Origin: Methanosuratincolales archaeon
GTDB taxonomy: Archaea; Thermoproteota; Methanomethylicia; Methanomethylicales; Methanomethylicaceae
Direction: 5' to 3'
Assembly: GCA_014361445.1 (NCBI GenBank)
Contig: JACIVQ010000006.1
Location: 1-48,038, forward strand
DNA length: 48,038 bases
Shown here: piece after piece, positions 34,415 to 42,953 of the stretch
How positions within the stretch are numbered: the first letter of the stretch is position 1
Layout: each line of letters begins with the position of its first letter
Notes under the pieces: model-generated
Databases searched by the model: none
Told to the model about the DNA's origin: nothing
Seen by the model: the letters and a program-made list of their open reading frames with translations, nothing else
Made by a program: the position numbers and the translations under genes

Positions 34415-35326
34415 TCATTTATACCAAAAGGTGAGGACTATACGAAAGACGAGATCTCCTACAAAGAAATAAAGTATGAATCCGGCTAGGAGGAAAACGA
34501 TCATGGGTATTGCTGGCGTCACCCAAACATAATCATAGTCATGTTTATAATTGTAATTATAATGATGTCCTCTCGGCGCATGAGGTCTTTCTTCATCGCC
34601 AAAACCCCTGCCTTCAACGTTCACTAAATCCTCACCGCCTCGTTTTACTTCTTCACCTTTAGTTATCCCTTCTCTCTCCTTACTTTTCTCATCCTCCTCT
34701 TTCCTTTCCCTATCCTCTTCTCCATCCTCGACTTTATGAATAAACCTTAAGCATCTTGTACCATCTTCTCTCACCTTCTCTATCAGGTTGAAGTGGACCG
34801 ACTCTGCTGTGGTAGCCTTCACTTTAACCCCAATCAGGACGGCAACCAGTTTTTCCCACCACCTCACGGCCAATCCTGAGAAGAGACTCTTCCCCCTCAA
34901 GTAAAAAAGTAAATTCCACATAAGGCATGCCGGTATCAGTAGCAGCGATAGGATTATTCCATTTCCTAGGACTGTCACCGGAAAGAAGGGTGACGCCCCA
35001 AAAATACCGTAGGGTGGCAGGGGAAAGGTGGCAGCTATCGCCGCCAGAGCCTTTGCATCGGCTCCTCCATACAAACCTAAGTAGTAGATGCCGAATGCCA
35101 GGGCCACCGAGAATGCCCCGCTCAACAGCGCCAAAATGTAAGGGTAACCTGGAGTTATGATGATCTCCAAAATAGTCAGCATTAGCCCTAGTGGTATGGC
35201 AACACCCCAAACCTTGTCACTGATCTCCCTGCTCTTCAAATCTTGTAATGAGGCCACGAATAAGGCGCCGCCCAAGAGCACAATTTTTATCGCCGCTATC
35301 CCCTCAAAGATTGACAACCAGACCAT
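34415..35326 (-). CDS. Prepilin peptidase (A24 aspartic protease) with a long charged insert
   Basis: A 303-residue membrane protease that cleaves class III signal peptides. The first catalytic Asp is in ASLQDLKSREISD (residue 29), the second in YGGADAKALAA (near 90). Several membrane helices surround them. Residues about 200-265 form an unusual hydrophilic insert, first Glu/Lys/Arg rich, then HHYNYNYKHDYDY, before a last pair of hydrophobic segments. The insert is absent from standard PibD/FlaK. It is far from the pilus operon but a likely processor of its pilin. ATG 35326 has no ribosome site; leaderless is likely. Confidence 0.85.
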   Translation of the reverse strand: MVWLSIFEGIAAIKIVLLGGALFVASLQDLKSREISDKVWGVAIPLGLMLTILEIIITPGYPYILALLSGAFSVALAFGIYYLGLYGGADAKALAAIAATFPLPPYGIFGASPFFPVTVLGNGIILSLLLIPACLMWNLLFYLRGKSLFSGLAVRWWEKLVAVLIGVKVKATTAESVHFNLIEKVREDGTRCLRFIHKVEDGEEDRERKEEDEKSKEREGITKGEEVKRGGEDLVNVEGRGFGDEERPHAPRGHHYNYNYKHDYDYVWVTPAIPMIVFLLAGFILYFFVGDLVFRIVLTFWYK

Positions 35327-35428
35327 CCCAATTATTCAATGGGGTTTTTATTCAAACTGATTAAAAAAGATTAAGTGGTCCAAAATTTGGATATTTGCAA
35401 AGCGCTTACTATCCCCTCGAAAATCGTG

Positions 35429-35989
35429 CTACCTGCACATTTTTACAAAGTTATTCAGAATCTCCTTCCCTTTAGGCGTCTCTGCCACTTCTACATGGAA
35501 CTGCACACCGTATATCTGCTTGCTCTCATGCTTCAGCGCCTCCACATCGCAGTAATCGCTTTTTGCGAGGACTCTGAACCTCCCTCCTTCCTGCCTAACC
35601 TCATCATTGTGTGATGCCCATGCCACAAACTCGCTTCCCACACCTTGGAAGATCTCGTCAGCTTCAATGACCCTTATTATAGTCCTACCATACTCAGGCT
35701 TCCTACCCTTCACGACTCGCCCACCGAGCAGTAACCCTAAGAGCTGGTGGGAGAGGCATATCCCTAGGATCGGGAACCATCCCCTCTCTATTATCTGTGG
35801 CAGATTTCCAAACCTTTCAAGACCATCATTGACGCTGTGTGGCCCTCCGCCCATTACGAGCCCGTCGACCTGTAGCTCTTCCAGCCTCACCTTGGGCGTT
35901 ATCATCCAACTCTCGACTCCAAGCTCCTTAAGTGCCCTCACTATGAGGTGGTTGTACTGCCCTCCCAAAAATACCACAGGTATCCGCAT
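35429..35989 (-). CDS. guaAA: GMP synthase glutaminase subunit
   Basis: A 186-residue class I glutamine amidotransferase that supplies ammonia to GMP synthetase. Nucleophile Cys in GICLSHQLLG, and the His/Glu pair in YGVQFHVEVAETPKG. The oxyanion loop is GGGPHS. ATG 35989 has GGCGG six nt upstream; GTG 36007 overlaps the synthetase stop. In archaea the two GMP synthase parts are separate proteins; here they are adjacent, synthetase first. Confidence 0.94.
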   Translation of the reverse strand: MRIPVVFLGGQYNHLIVRALKELGVESWMITPKVRLEELQVDGLVMGGGPHSVNDGLERFGNLPQIIERGWFPILGICLSHQLLGLLLGGRVVKGRKPEYGRTIIRVIEADEIFQGVGSEFVAWASHNDEVRQEGGRFRVLAKSDYCDVEALKHESKQIYGVQFHVEVAETPKGKEILNNFVKMCR

Positions 35990-36003
35990 CGAGACCCGCC
36001 TTT

Positions 36004-37221
36004 TCACTCATACTCCACGGTTGCTGGTGGCTTAGAGGTTATGTCATAGCAGACCGATGAGACGCCTTTGATCTCCAGCAGATCTCTGCAGAGCCTCTCA
36101 AGCAACTCCATGGGGACATGGTAGGGCTTAGCTGTCATGAAGTCTCTTGTCTCCACAGCCCTTACCAAGACCGCATATCTATTTACACTACCGCCGCCCA
36201 TGCCTGACCCCTCCCCCCCCAATTCGTACACTGCTCTGACCACATCACCATCCTCATGTATTATCCTCTCTGGAATTTTGAAGAGTTCCTCTATGTCCGC
36301 TTTTCCTCCGCTCACCACAGCTATTTTGCCGTAAGCCCTATTGTCCCCCTTGACGCCTGTAGCCCTGCAATTGAAGTATTGAACTTTCCCTCCTGGGAGG
36401 GCTTCCCACACAGCCCTCTCGACCGCTTGGCTGGCGTCTGACCTTTCGTCCTCAACGACCGCCGCGAAGTACTGGTTGGGGGGCGGTCTTAAACCGCCGA
36501 GAGCTCTCTCCACCACCGAGGTTGCTGCCCTCAGGACCTTGAGCTTCTCCTCCTTTACCTCACCAATGCACCTGACCATCAACCCGGGTCCGGGGAAAGG
36601 TTGCCGCTCAGAAGCCTCTAACCTCACGCCAAGGTACCTGGCAACCTCCCTCACCTGATCCTTGTAAAGCTCCAGGAGTGGCTCAAGTAGCCTGAAGCCA
36701 TACCTCTCCACTGTATTGAGTCCGAGCTGCTCTAGCACGTTGTGCTGGGTCTTTATCCCGCCCGAGGTCTCGATCCAATCTGGCGCTATGGTCCCTTGGA
36801 TGAGAACGTCGCACCCCTCCCTCTTAGCCTCCTCACTCAAAACCCTGTAGAAGGTCTCCCTGAAGGTGATCCGCTTCTCCTCGGCGTCCCTCTTCCCCCT
36901 GAGCGCCTCCATAAACCTATCTCTCACATAGAGCACCCTAAGGGGGAGCCCGAGGGACCTGAGAACTTCGCTGACCTCCTCTACCTCGCCCTCCCTCATG
37001 AATCCCGTGTCCATAAAGAAGCAGATCAGCCTCCCTCCCAGAGCTTTGTGGGCTAGGACCGCGCAGGTGGTGCTATCTACCCCACCTGAGGTGGCTATGG
37101 CAGCCTTGGACCCTCCCACATACTCTCTTATCTGCCTAACCTTTTCTTCAACAAAGGCTGACGGGTTGAAATTAATTGAAGTTATACTGTTAGCCCCCCC
37201 CGGAGAGATACTCTTCAGCAA
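36004..37221 (-). CDS. guaAB: GMP synthase ATP-pyrophosphatase subunit
   Basis: The synthetase that aminates XMP to GMP using ATP. PP-loop AIATSGGVDSTTCAVL near residue 42; IQGTIAPDWIETSGGIKTQHN; QPFPGPGLMVRCIGE; KPYHVPMELL; SKPPATVEYE at the C-terminus (substrate contacts). It is longer than most archaeal subunits (about 310). TTG 37221 is the only standard start before NFNPSAFVEEKV; the TATA-like TTTAAAAT at 37229-37236 would put transcription start close to 37205, after this codon, so ATA 37185 (8 nt after a G8 run) might be used. Confidence 0.93.
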   Translation of the reverse strand: MLKSISPGGANSITSINFNPSAFVEEKVRQIREYVGGSKAAIATSGGVDSTTCAVLAHKALGGRLICFFMDTGFMREGEVEEVSEVLRSLGLPLRVLYVRDRFMEALRGKRDAEEKRITFRETFYRVLSEEAKREGCDVLIQGTIAPDWIETSGGIKTQHNVLEQLGLNTVERYGFRLLEPLLELYKDQVREVARYLGVRLEASERQPFPGPGLMVRCIGEVKEEKLKVLRAATSVVERALGGLRPPPNQYFAAVVEDERSDASQAVERAVWEALPGGKVQYFNCRATGVKGDNRAYGKIAVVSGGKADIEELFKIPERIIHEDGDVVRAVYELGGEGSGMGGGSVNRYAVLVRAVETRDFMTAKPYHVPMELLERLCRDLLEIKGVSSVCYDITSKPPATVEYE

Positions 37222-37266
37222 ACTTAATTTTAAACATAACCATATATCCCAATCAAAGGTGGAACA

Positions 37267-37833
37267 ATGCTCAACAGAGTGAAGGAGCGCGTCTCCGCTG
37301 CCGTAAAACCCATAGCCGGTTCTATGGTCGCCCTAGGGCTATCCCCGAACCATGTAACCATTCTCGGCTTCGCACTCTCCTTGATCTCCGCATATGCGTT
37401 CTTCTCCTCTAGCGCCCAAATCGGGGGATTCTTCCTACTGATAGCGGGACTCTTCGATGTTTTGGACGGTGCAGTTGCAAGGATCTCTGGTAGGGTGACT
37501 AAATGGGGTGGAGTCCTGGACTCGACCCTCGACAGGTACTCCGACATTGCAATCATCTCCGGGATAATCCTTGGGGGGCTCTGCGATGCCTTCTGGGGTC
37601 TCCTTTCCATAATGGGCTCGGTTATGGTGAGTTACGTCCGGGCTAGGGGTGAGGTGGAGGGTGTAAAGCTCTCCTCGGTTGGGCTGATGGAGAGGGCTGA
37701 GAGGATGGTCCTAATCGCACTCTCGGCTCTCGTTGGCTACACATGGGCTGGAATAATCCTGTTGGCTATCTTAACAAACATCACTGTCTGCCAGCGTTTA
37801 TTGCATGTTAGGGCCTCTCTCCGGGGCCTCTAA
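37267..37833 (+). CDS. CDP-alcohol phosphatidyltransferase, probable archaetidylinositol-phosphate synthase
   Basis: A 188-residue membrane enzyme with about six helices. The family motif is complete: FDVLDGAVARISGRVTKWGG-VLDSTLDRYSD (DxxDGxxAR..G..xDxxxD). Length and the N-terminal LSPNHVTILGF are like archaetidylinositol-phosphate synthase, which joins inositol phosphate to CDP-archaeol. Other CDP-alcohol transferases cannot be excluded. AGGTGG five nt before ATG 37267. Its last 36 nt overlap the convergent PadR gene. Confidence 0.88.
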   Translation: MLNRVKERVSAAVKPIAGSMVALGLSPNHVTILGFALSLISAYAFFSSSAQIGGFFLLIAGLFDVLDGAVARISGRVTKWGGVLDSTLDRYSDIAIISGIILGGLCDAFWGLLSIMGSVMVSYVRARGEVEGVKLSSVGLMERAERMVLIALSALVGYTWAGIILLAILTNITVCQRLLHVRASLRGL

Positions 37834-38142
37834 CAGCTTGACTATCTTTTTGATAAATTCTCTGCCCGCCTCGAGAGTCTGGATCCCCTTCTCCGTTATG
37901 CGGTAGTATCTCCTGATAACGTTGTCTGAAGTCCCCTTCTCCTGCCTTGATTCTACCAGCCCCTCCCTCTCCAGCCTGTAAAGTACCACGTATGCCGTTA
38001 TTGTGGCCGGCTCAAAGCCGAACCTTTCCTTTATCCTTTCCTTAATCTCGTAGGCGTAGAGTGGTCTCTCCTTGAGCAGGCTGAGTATATAGATCCAAAG
38101 GTTCTCCTTTGTGATCTTCTCCTCGAGCCTTCTGAGGGCCAA
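37798..38142 (-). CDS. PadR-family transcriptional regulator
   Basis: A 114-residue winged-helix protein: LWIYILSLLKERPLYAYEIKERIKERFGFEPATITAYVVLYRLEREGLVESR, then RRYYRITEKGIQTLEAGREFI, the layout of PadR repressors with a short C-terminal dimer helix. Ligand and targets unknown. TTG 38142 with GAGGA upstream, which lies within the end of trmY, so it is coupled to trmY. Confidence 0.85.
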   Translation of the reverse strand: MALRRLEEKITKENLWIYILSLLKERPLYAYEIKERIKERFGFEPATITAYVVLYRLEREGLVESRQEKGTSDNVIRRYYRITEKGIQTLEAGREFIKKIVKLLEAPERGPNMQ

Positions 38143-38145
38143 GTT

Positions 38146-38721
38146 TCATTCCTCAACAATCATTTGGTCCAACTCGTTATTTATAATCACTATGCAGTGG
38201 CTTGCCAGATAGGAGATAGGACCTAAGCTTACCCTCTTGGCACCCGCCTCATCGAGCACCCTTTCCCCTTTCTCATCTATGCCCTTCTGATCTCCTAGAA
38301 CGAAGATGGGGTCTTTACCGATCTTCACCCTGCCGATCTCTTCCCCATTCTCGTGGAGGTAGTACAGGCTCCCCCGTGGCATCTCGCGTATCAGCCTCTC
38401 AAAACTCTTCCTCTCCACCCGCACACCCCCGACAGGTCTCCCAGAGAGCGCATCGCGTAAAACTTCCGCAGCCTCAACCTCGCTGATGATCCTTCTATTT
38501 AAATCCCTCCCGTCCATGGTAACCGTTACAGGTGGGTTTGGGGGACCTTCCAAGACTATTGATAGTATGGCATCCTTTCTAATACCGCGGGGAATTGCAA
38601 AGGTTGCTATAATACACCTCGCAATAAGATCCATCCTTCCCCCGCTTCCAGCAAGGGACTTGAGAGAAAAGTCAGGGGCGGTGCGCCCCTCCGAGGACTT
38701 TAAAATAAAAGTCCTGACCAA
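38146..38721 (-). CDS. trmY: tRNA (pseudouridine-54-N1)-methyltransferase TrmY
   Basis: A 191-residue SPOUT methyltransferase (DUF358) making m1-pseudouridine at position 54. Family segments: GRMDLIARCIIATFAIPRGIRKDAI, VLEGPPNPPVTV, YYLHENGEEIGRVKIGKDPIFVLGDQKG (SAM-binding knot), LGPISYLASHCIVIINNELD. TTG 38721 has AAGGTAG upstream. It is in an operon after rps26e. Confidence 0.93.
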   Translation of the reverse strand: MVRTFILKSSEGRTAPDFSLKSLAGSGGRMDLIARCIIATFAIPRGIRKDAILSIVLEGPPNPPVTVTMDGRDLNRRIISEVEAAEVLRDALSGRPVGGVRVERKSFERLIREMPRGSLYYLHENGEEIGRVKIGKDPIFVLGDQKGIDEKGERVLDEAGAKRVSLGPISYLASHCIVIINNELDQMIVEE

Positions 38722-38727
38722 AATTTT

Positions 38728-39015
38728 CTACCTTAATGGCTTGCTTACCTTCCTCTCTTCCTTTGCCCTAACCTTGACCACCCGCTGGAAGATCGCGCAG
38801 GATACGCAGTAGTACTTGGTAACGACCCTCTTATAGATCTGTGCCCCCTGCTTGGTCAGCTCCTTTGCCAGCTGGGGGTCAATTATCGAGACAGGCTTTG
38901 TAACCTTAATGACCTTGTCCCTGGGCACCCATGCCCCACAACCATCACATTGAATCCTCGATGACTTTCCTTTATCTCCCTTACTCCTGCCTCGGCTCTT
39001 CCTCTTTTTTGGCAT
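38728..39015 (-). CDS. rps26e: Small ribosomal subunit protein eS26
   Basis: A 95-residue protein: basic N-terminus PKKRKSRGRSKGDKGKSSRIQCDGCGAWVPRDKVIKV, and the second cysteine pair in YYCVSCAIFQRVVKVRAKEER, together a zinc site. eS26 binds the mRNA exit region of the 30S subunit. It is present in Crenarchaeota, related TACK/Asgard archaea and eukaryotes, and generally missing in Euryarchaeota, so it is a taxonomic marker here. Confidence 0.95.
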   Translation of the reverse strand: MPKKRKSRGRSKGDKGKSSRIQCDGCGAWVPRDKVIKVTKPVSIIDPQLAKELTKQGAQIYKRVVTKYYCVSCAIFQRVVKVRAKEERKVSKPLR

Positions 39016-39571
39016 CTTTTAATCCTCCGTCGTATCAAGTGGTTAGACAAATTGCTTATTAAAGTTATTTATCGGTTACCTTTTGGGGGCGCCCTGAGGA
39101 GCTGTCTCTGAGAAAGGCCCCTCAAAATATGGTCTTTCTCATCTTTACATAAGGCTCGACAAGAAAGCCCAGAACTTTCTTGAGCTGGCAATTCACCACC
39201 TATAGCGAGGAAGCCGCACTCTTTAGATGTTGATAGCTATGGGCTATGCTCTAAATACCAGAATATGGCAAAACACTAAAACATGTACCTCAAACAAATT
39301 TTGCTTGTTGCATGCAACTTCATTTTCGGTTTTGACCCAACATCCCGCCAAAAAGACACACAATTGAATCCGATAGAGATTTAAACGCTGCCCTAAAAAT
39401 AGCCCATGGGGTATCTAAGTTTATGAGGATTAAAATGCCCCTCCCCTCCACATTTATGAAATTTGTAATTATACAACCTCAACCTCAACGTTACTCTAAC
39501 AATGAACCTCCTAACGTCTCATTGATTTGTGCCCTTCAAAAATTAAAACTCAGAGTCACGGGGGTTTGCAT
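39016..39571. other. Gap upstream of gatD with transposon relics
   Basis: No intact gene. One TnpB relic is listed separately. Near 39134-39210, a plus-strand frame reads HLYIRLDKKAQNFLELAIHH before stops, which looks like a scrap of a DDE-type transposase C-terminus but is too short to name. Candidate promoter elements (TTTAAA, TTATACAA near 39472) lie before gatD. Confidence 0.35.
39321..39428 (+). pseudogene. TnpB C-terminal relic
   Basis: In one frame the sequence reads HFRF, a TGA, PNIPPKRHTIESDRDLNAALKIAHGVSKF. The tail SDRDLNAALKIA is the last RuvC motif of TnpB-like proteins, and F-x-PN-x corresponds to the second zinc-ribbon knuckle with both cysteines lost. Only about 35 codons remain. 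Confidence 0.45.
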
Positions 39572-40888
39572 TTGACATCAACATACGGTTATAGAGGACG
39601 AGCCTTGGACTTAATCACCAAGTACGGAATAAAGGTTGGAGACCGAATAATGGTGAGGAATGAAAGGTCTTCTTTCGTCGGGGTGCTTATGCCTAGGTCA
39701 GAGCTTGACGATGACGCACATATTGTCCTGAAGCTGGACGATGGGTACAACTTGGGGATCTCGATAGATTCGCTGCAGATAGAGAAGATCCCTCAAGAAG
39801 AAGTCTCTCCACCGCCCCCAAAGGCGCCGACTTCAAGACCCGGTCTACCTAGGGTCTCCATCATAAGCACTGGCGGGACTATCGCCAGCAGGGTTGATTA
39901 CAGGACTGGGGCAGTCAGCCCCGCCCTCTCTGCCGAGGATCTTTACCAGTCAGTCCCTGAACTTGGGGAACTGGCAGAAATCAGGACCGAGATCCTCTTC
40001 AGCTTGCTGAGCGAAAACATCGTACCAGAGAACTGGACTGCCATGGCAAAGAGCATCGAGAGGCACATCAAGAACGGGGCCCATGGGGTAGTGGTGACAC
40101 ACGGCACCGACACAATGGGATACACCGCGGCTGCCCTCTCTTTCGCCCTTAGAAACCTCCCCGTGCCGGTGATACTGGTGGGCTCTCAGAGGTCCTCCGA
40201 TAGACCTTCCTCAGACGCATACCTCAATCTAAAGGGGGCTGTGCTCGCTACCGCAAAGGCACCATTCGCTGAGGTTGGCGTCTTGATGCACTCAACCTCC
40301 TCAGACGATGAGTTGGTCATACACAGGGGTACTAGGGTCAGGAAGATGCACACGAGCCGGAGGGACGCGTTTGTCTCTATAAACTCATCACCCCTTGCGC
40401 GGGTCGTAGATGGAAGGATCGAGACTTTAGGGAAGTACAAGGAGAGGGGCGGGGATCTTGAGCTTAAGGCAGGTTTTGATGAGGACGTCGTCCTGATAAA
40501 GTCATTCCCAGGAATTCCCACAGACATCTTCGACCCCATAATCCATAGGGGTTTCCATGGCATTGTTCTGGAGGGCACTGGACTAGGTCATGTTCCGGAG
40601 AGGATATTCCCTGCAATAAAGAGGGCGGTACAGAGTGGAATAGCGGTTGTTATGACCTCCCAGTGCATCTACGGGCGGGTCAACATGAACGTGTACAGCA
40701 CCGGCAGGGAACTACTCTCCTTAGGAGTGATACCTGGCGGAGATATGCTGCCAGAGACCGCACTAGTGAAGCTGATGTGGGTCCTGGCGCAGACGAGGGA
40801 CCTAGAAGAGGTCCGTCGCCTATTTCTCACCAATATAGCGGGGGAACTCTCCGATAGGAGTGAGTACGAAGAGGTGTGGCACCCATGA
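39572..40888 (+). CDS. gatD: Glu-tRNA(Gln) amidotransferase subunit D
   Basis: A 438-residue L-asparaginase-like subunit that frees ammonia from glutamine for conversion of Glu-tRNA(Gln) to Gln-tRNA(Gln). An N-terminal GatD-specific barrel (VGDRIMVRNERSSFVGVLMPRS) precedes the asparaginase core: VSIISTGGTIASRVDYRTGAV (catalytic Thr), VVTHGTDTMGYTAAALS (Thr-Asp), HTSRRDAF, MTSQCIYGRVNMNVY. TTG 39572 with GGGGGT upstream gives the family N-terminus; the frame extends to 39527. Coupled to gatE by ATGA. The archaea-specific GatDE system replaces GlnRS. Confidence 0.95.
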   Translation: MTSTYGYRGRALDLITKYGIKVGDRIMVRNERSSFVGVLMPRSELDDDAHIVLKLDDGYNLGISIDSLQIEKIPQEEVSPPPPKAPTSRPGLPRVSIISTGGTIASRVDYRTGAVSPALSAEDLYQSVPELGELAEIRTEILFSLLSENIVPENWTAMAKSIERHIKNGAHGVVVTHGTDTMGYTAAALSFALRNLPVPVILVGSQRSSDRPSSDAYLNLKGAVLATAKAPFAEVGVLMHSTSSDDELVIHRGTRVRKMHTSRRDAFVSINSSPLARVVDGRIETLGKYKERGGDLELKAGFDEDVVLIKSFPGIPTDIFDPIIHRGFHGIVLEGTGLGHVPERIFPAIKRAVQSGIAVVMTSQCIYGRVNMNVYSTGRELLSLGVIPGGDMLPETALVKLMWVLAQTRDLEEVRRLFLTNIAGELSDRSEYEEVWHP

Positions 40889-42777
40889 GCGGTAGCGGCG
40901 GCGTGAGAGTTGGTATAGAGATTCACCAGCAACTCGACACATCAGAGAAGCTCTTCTGCGGCTGCCCGACGGTCCTGAGGGACGACGAGCCGCACTTCAC
41001 AGTAGTGAGGCGCCTGAAGCCAACCACAAGCGAGCTCGGCGAGGTCGACAGGGCAGCACTCTTTGAGTCTGAGAAGGGTAAGGTATTCTACTACCAAGGC
41101 TACAAGGATTCCACATGCTTGGTTGAGCTGGACGAAGAGCCTCCTCATGCCCTCAACGGTGAGGCGGTCTCCATAGCCCTCACTGTTGCTTTGCTCTTGA
41201 ATATGAAGCCAGTAGACGAGATCCACGTCATGAGGAAGATCGTTATCGACGGCTCGAACACCACAGGCTTCCAGAGGACAGCAAAGATCGCACTCGACGG
41301 GTGGATAGACGACGCTGGCCAAAGGATATCCATACAATCCCTATGCTTGGAAGAGGACGCGGCGAGGAAGATCTCGGAGACTGAAGACCACGTGGTGTAC
41401 AGACTGGATAGGCTCGGAATCCCACTCGTTGAGATCTCCACCGGTCCGGACATACACAGTGCTGAGCAGGCCCGCCGCGTCGCCCTCAAGATCGGCAGGA
41501 TCCTGAAGGCAACTGGGAAGATAAAGAGAGGCCTGGGCACAATAAGGCAGGACCTAAATATCTCTATAGAGGGGGGCGCCCGGGTCGAGATAAAGGGCGT
41601 CCAGGAGTTGGGTCTGATCCCCGCAGTTGTAGAATACGAGGTTATGCGCCAGAGGCGCCTCTTGGAGATAAGGGACGAACTGAAGAGGAGAGGGGCGCCA
41701 CGACCAAAGTCTGAGATCTCTGATGTAACTGACCTCTTTATTCACACAGAGAGCAAGTTGATAAAGAAGGCACTCCAGTCGGGTGGGAAGGTCATGGCAG
41801 TCCCGCTGTTTGGCTTTGGCGGACTGCTGAGGGAGGAGATCCAGCCGGGGAGGCGGCTCGGCACAGAACTCTCCGACCACGCCAAAGTCTACGGGGGCGT
41901 GGGCGGGATATTCCACACGGACGAACTCCCTGCCTTCGGGATAACCGATGCTGAGGTCAAATCAATTAAAGAGAGGTTTGGCGCCGGCGAAGATGACTCC
42001 GTCGTCATGGTCGCAGGAGGGGAGCGATCTTGCAAGAATGCCCTGATTGCCGTAGTCAGGAGGGCAGAGGCGGCACTCGATGGCGTCCCACCAGAGGTTA
42101 GGGCTGCCAACCCAGACGGAACCACGCACTTCATGAGGCCCATGCCAGGCTCCGCCAGGATGTACCCCGAAACTGACGTCCCATCCATTGTGGTCACAAG
42201 GGAGATCCTTGAGAAAATCAAGTCAAATCTGCCTGAGCTCTTGGAGAATAAGATCGAACGTTACACCAAGGAGTTCGGGCTCAGTCCAGATTTGGCGTCC
42301 CTTATAGTGGACTCTCCCTATTCCGTAATCTTCGAGGACCTCGTCAAGAGCTACGGTCTGCCTCCTTCGTTCGTGGCAGCCACTTTCGAGTACACCTTCA
42401 AAATGCTCAGGCGCGAGGGGATCGATGTGGACATCTTGGACAGAAATGCAATCAAGGAGGTCCTCATAAGGGTTCACAAGGGTGAGTTCGCCAAGGAGGC
42501 GGTGCCCGAGATCTTCCGCTGGCTCGCACTCAACAAGGGCAGAGGCGTCAGCGAGGCTGTATCAGCACTTTCACTATCCGCAGTCGACCTAGATTCAGTC
42601 AGGAGGTCGGCAATCGAGATCGTCGAGAAGAACATGGAGACTGTAAGGAGGGAAGGAGAGCGGGCGGTGAGCCGTTTAATGGGCGACCTGATGAAGCTCT
42701 ACAGGGGGAAGGTCGATGGTAAAGTCCTGCACGATCTCCTATCCGAGGAGGTCCGGAGAGCCCTCCAGAAGAGATGA
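40885..42777 (+). CDS. gatE: Glu-tRNA(Gln) amidotransferase subunit E
   Basis: A 630-residue kinase/amidotransferase subunit that binds Glu-tRNA(Gln), phosphorylates the glutamate and amidates it. VGIEIHQQLDTSEKLFCGCP, VMRKIVIDGSNTTGFQRT, GLGTIRQDLNISIEGGARVEIKGVQEL, an inserted AspRS-like domain in the middle, MYPETDVPSIVV, and a C-terminal YqeY-like helical region. ATG 40885 overlaps the gatD stop. Confidence 0.96.
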   Translation: MSGSGGVRVGIEIHQQLDTSEKLFCGCPTVLRDDEPHFTVVRRLKPTTSELGEVDRAALFESEKGKVFYYQGYKDSTCLVELDEEPPHALNGEAVSIALTVALLLNMKPVDEIHVMRKIVIDGSNTTGFQRTAKIALDGWIDDAGQRISIQSLCLEEDAARKISETEDHVVYRLDRLGIPLVEISTGPDIHSAEQARRVALKIGRILKATGKIKRGLGTIRQDLNISIEGGARVEIKGVQELGLIPAVVEYEVMRQRRLLEIRDELKRRGAPRPKSEISDVTDLFIHTESKLIKKALQSGGKVMAVPLFGFGGLLREEIQPGRRLGTELSDHAKVYGGVGGIFHTDELPAFGITDAEVKSIKERFGAGEDDSVVMVAGGERSCKNALIAVVRRAEAALDGVPPEVRAANPDGTTHFMRPMPGSARMYPETDVPSIVVTREILEKIKSNLPELLENKIERYTKEFGLSPDLASLIVDSPYSVIFEDLVKSYGLPPSFVAATFEYTFKMLRREGIDVDILDRNAIKEVLIRVHKGEFAKEAVPEIFRWLALNKGRGVSEAVSALSLSAVDLDSVRRSAIEIVEKNMETVRREGERAVSRLMGDLMKLYRGKVDGKVLHDLLSEEVRRALQKR

Positions 42778-42953
42778 TTTGGGACCACATGAACGACTAA
42801 TATCTCATCCTTTCTGCACTCCAAAGATGCTGCCCGCTTCCCTATCTATCTTTTGTACTCTTCCATTACGGGGCTTAAAGCCACTTCTAGTATTGCAAGA
42901 GAAGATAACTTTTTTACACCATCTCTCAGAATAATTTCTGTCTGGTGTTGTTA

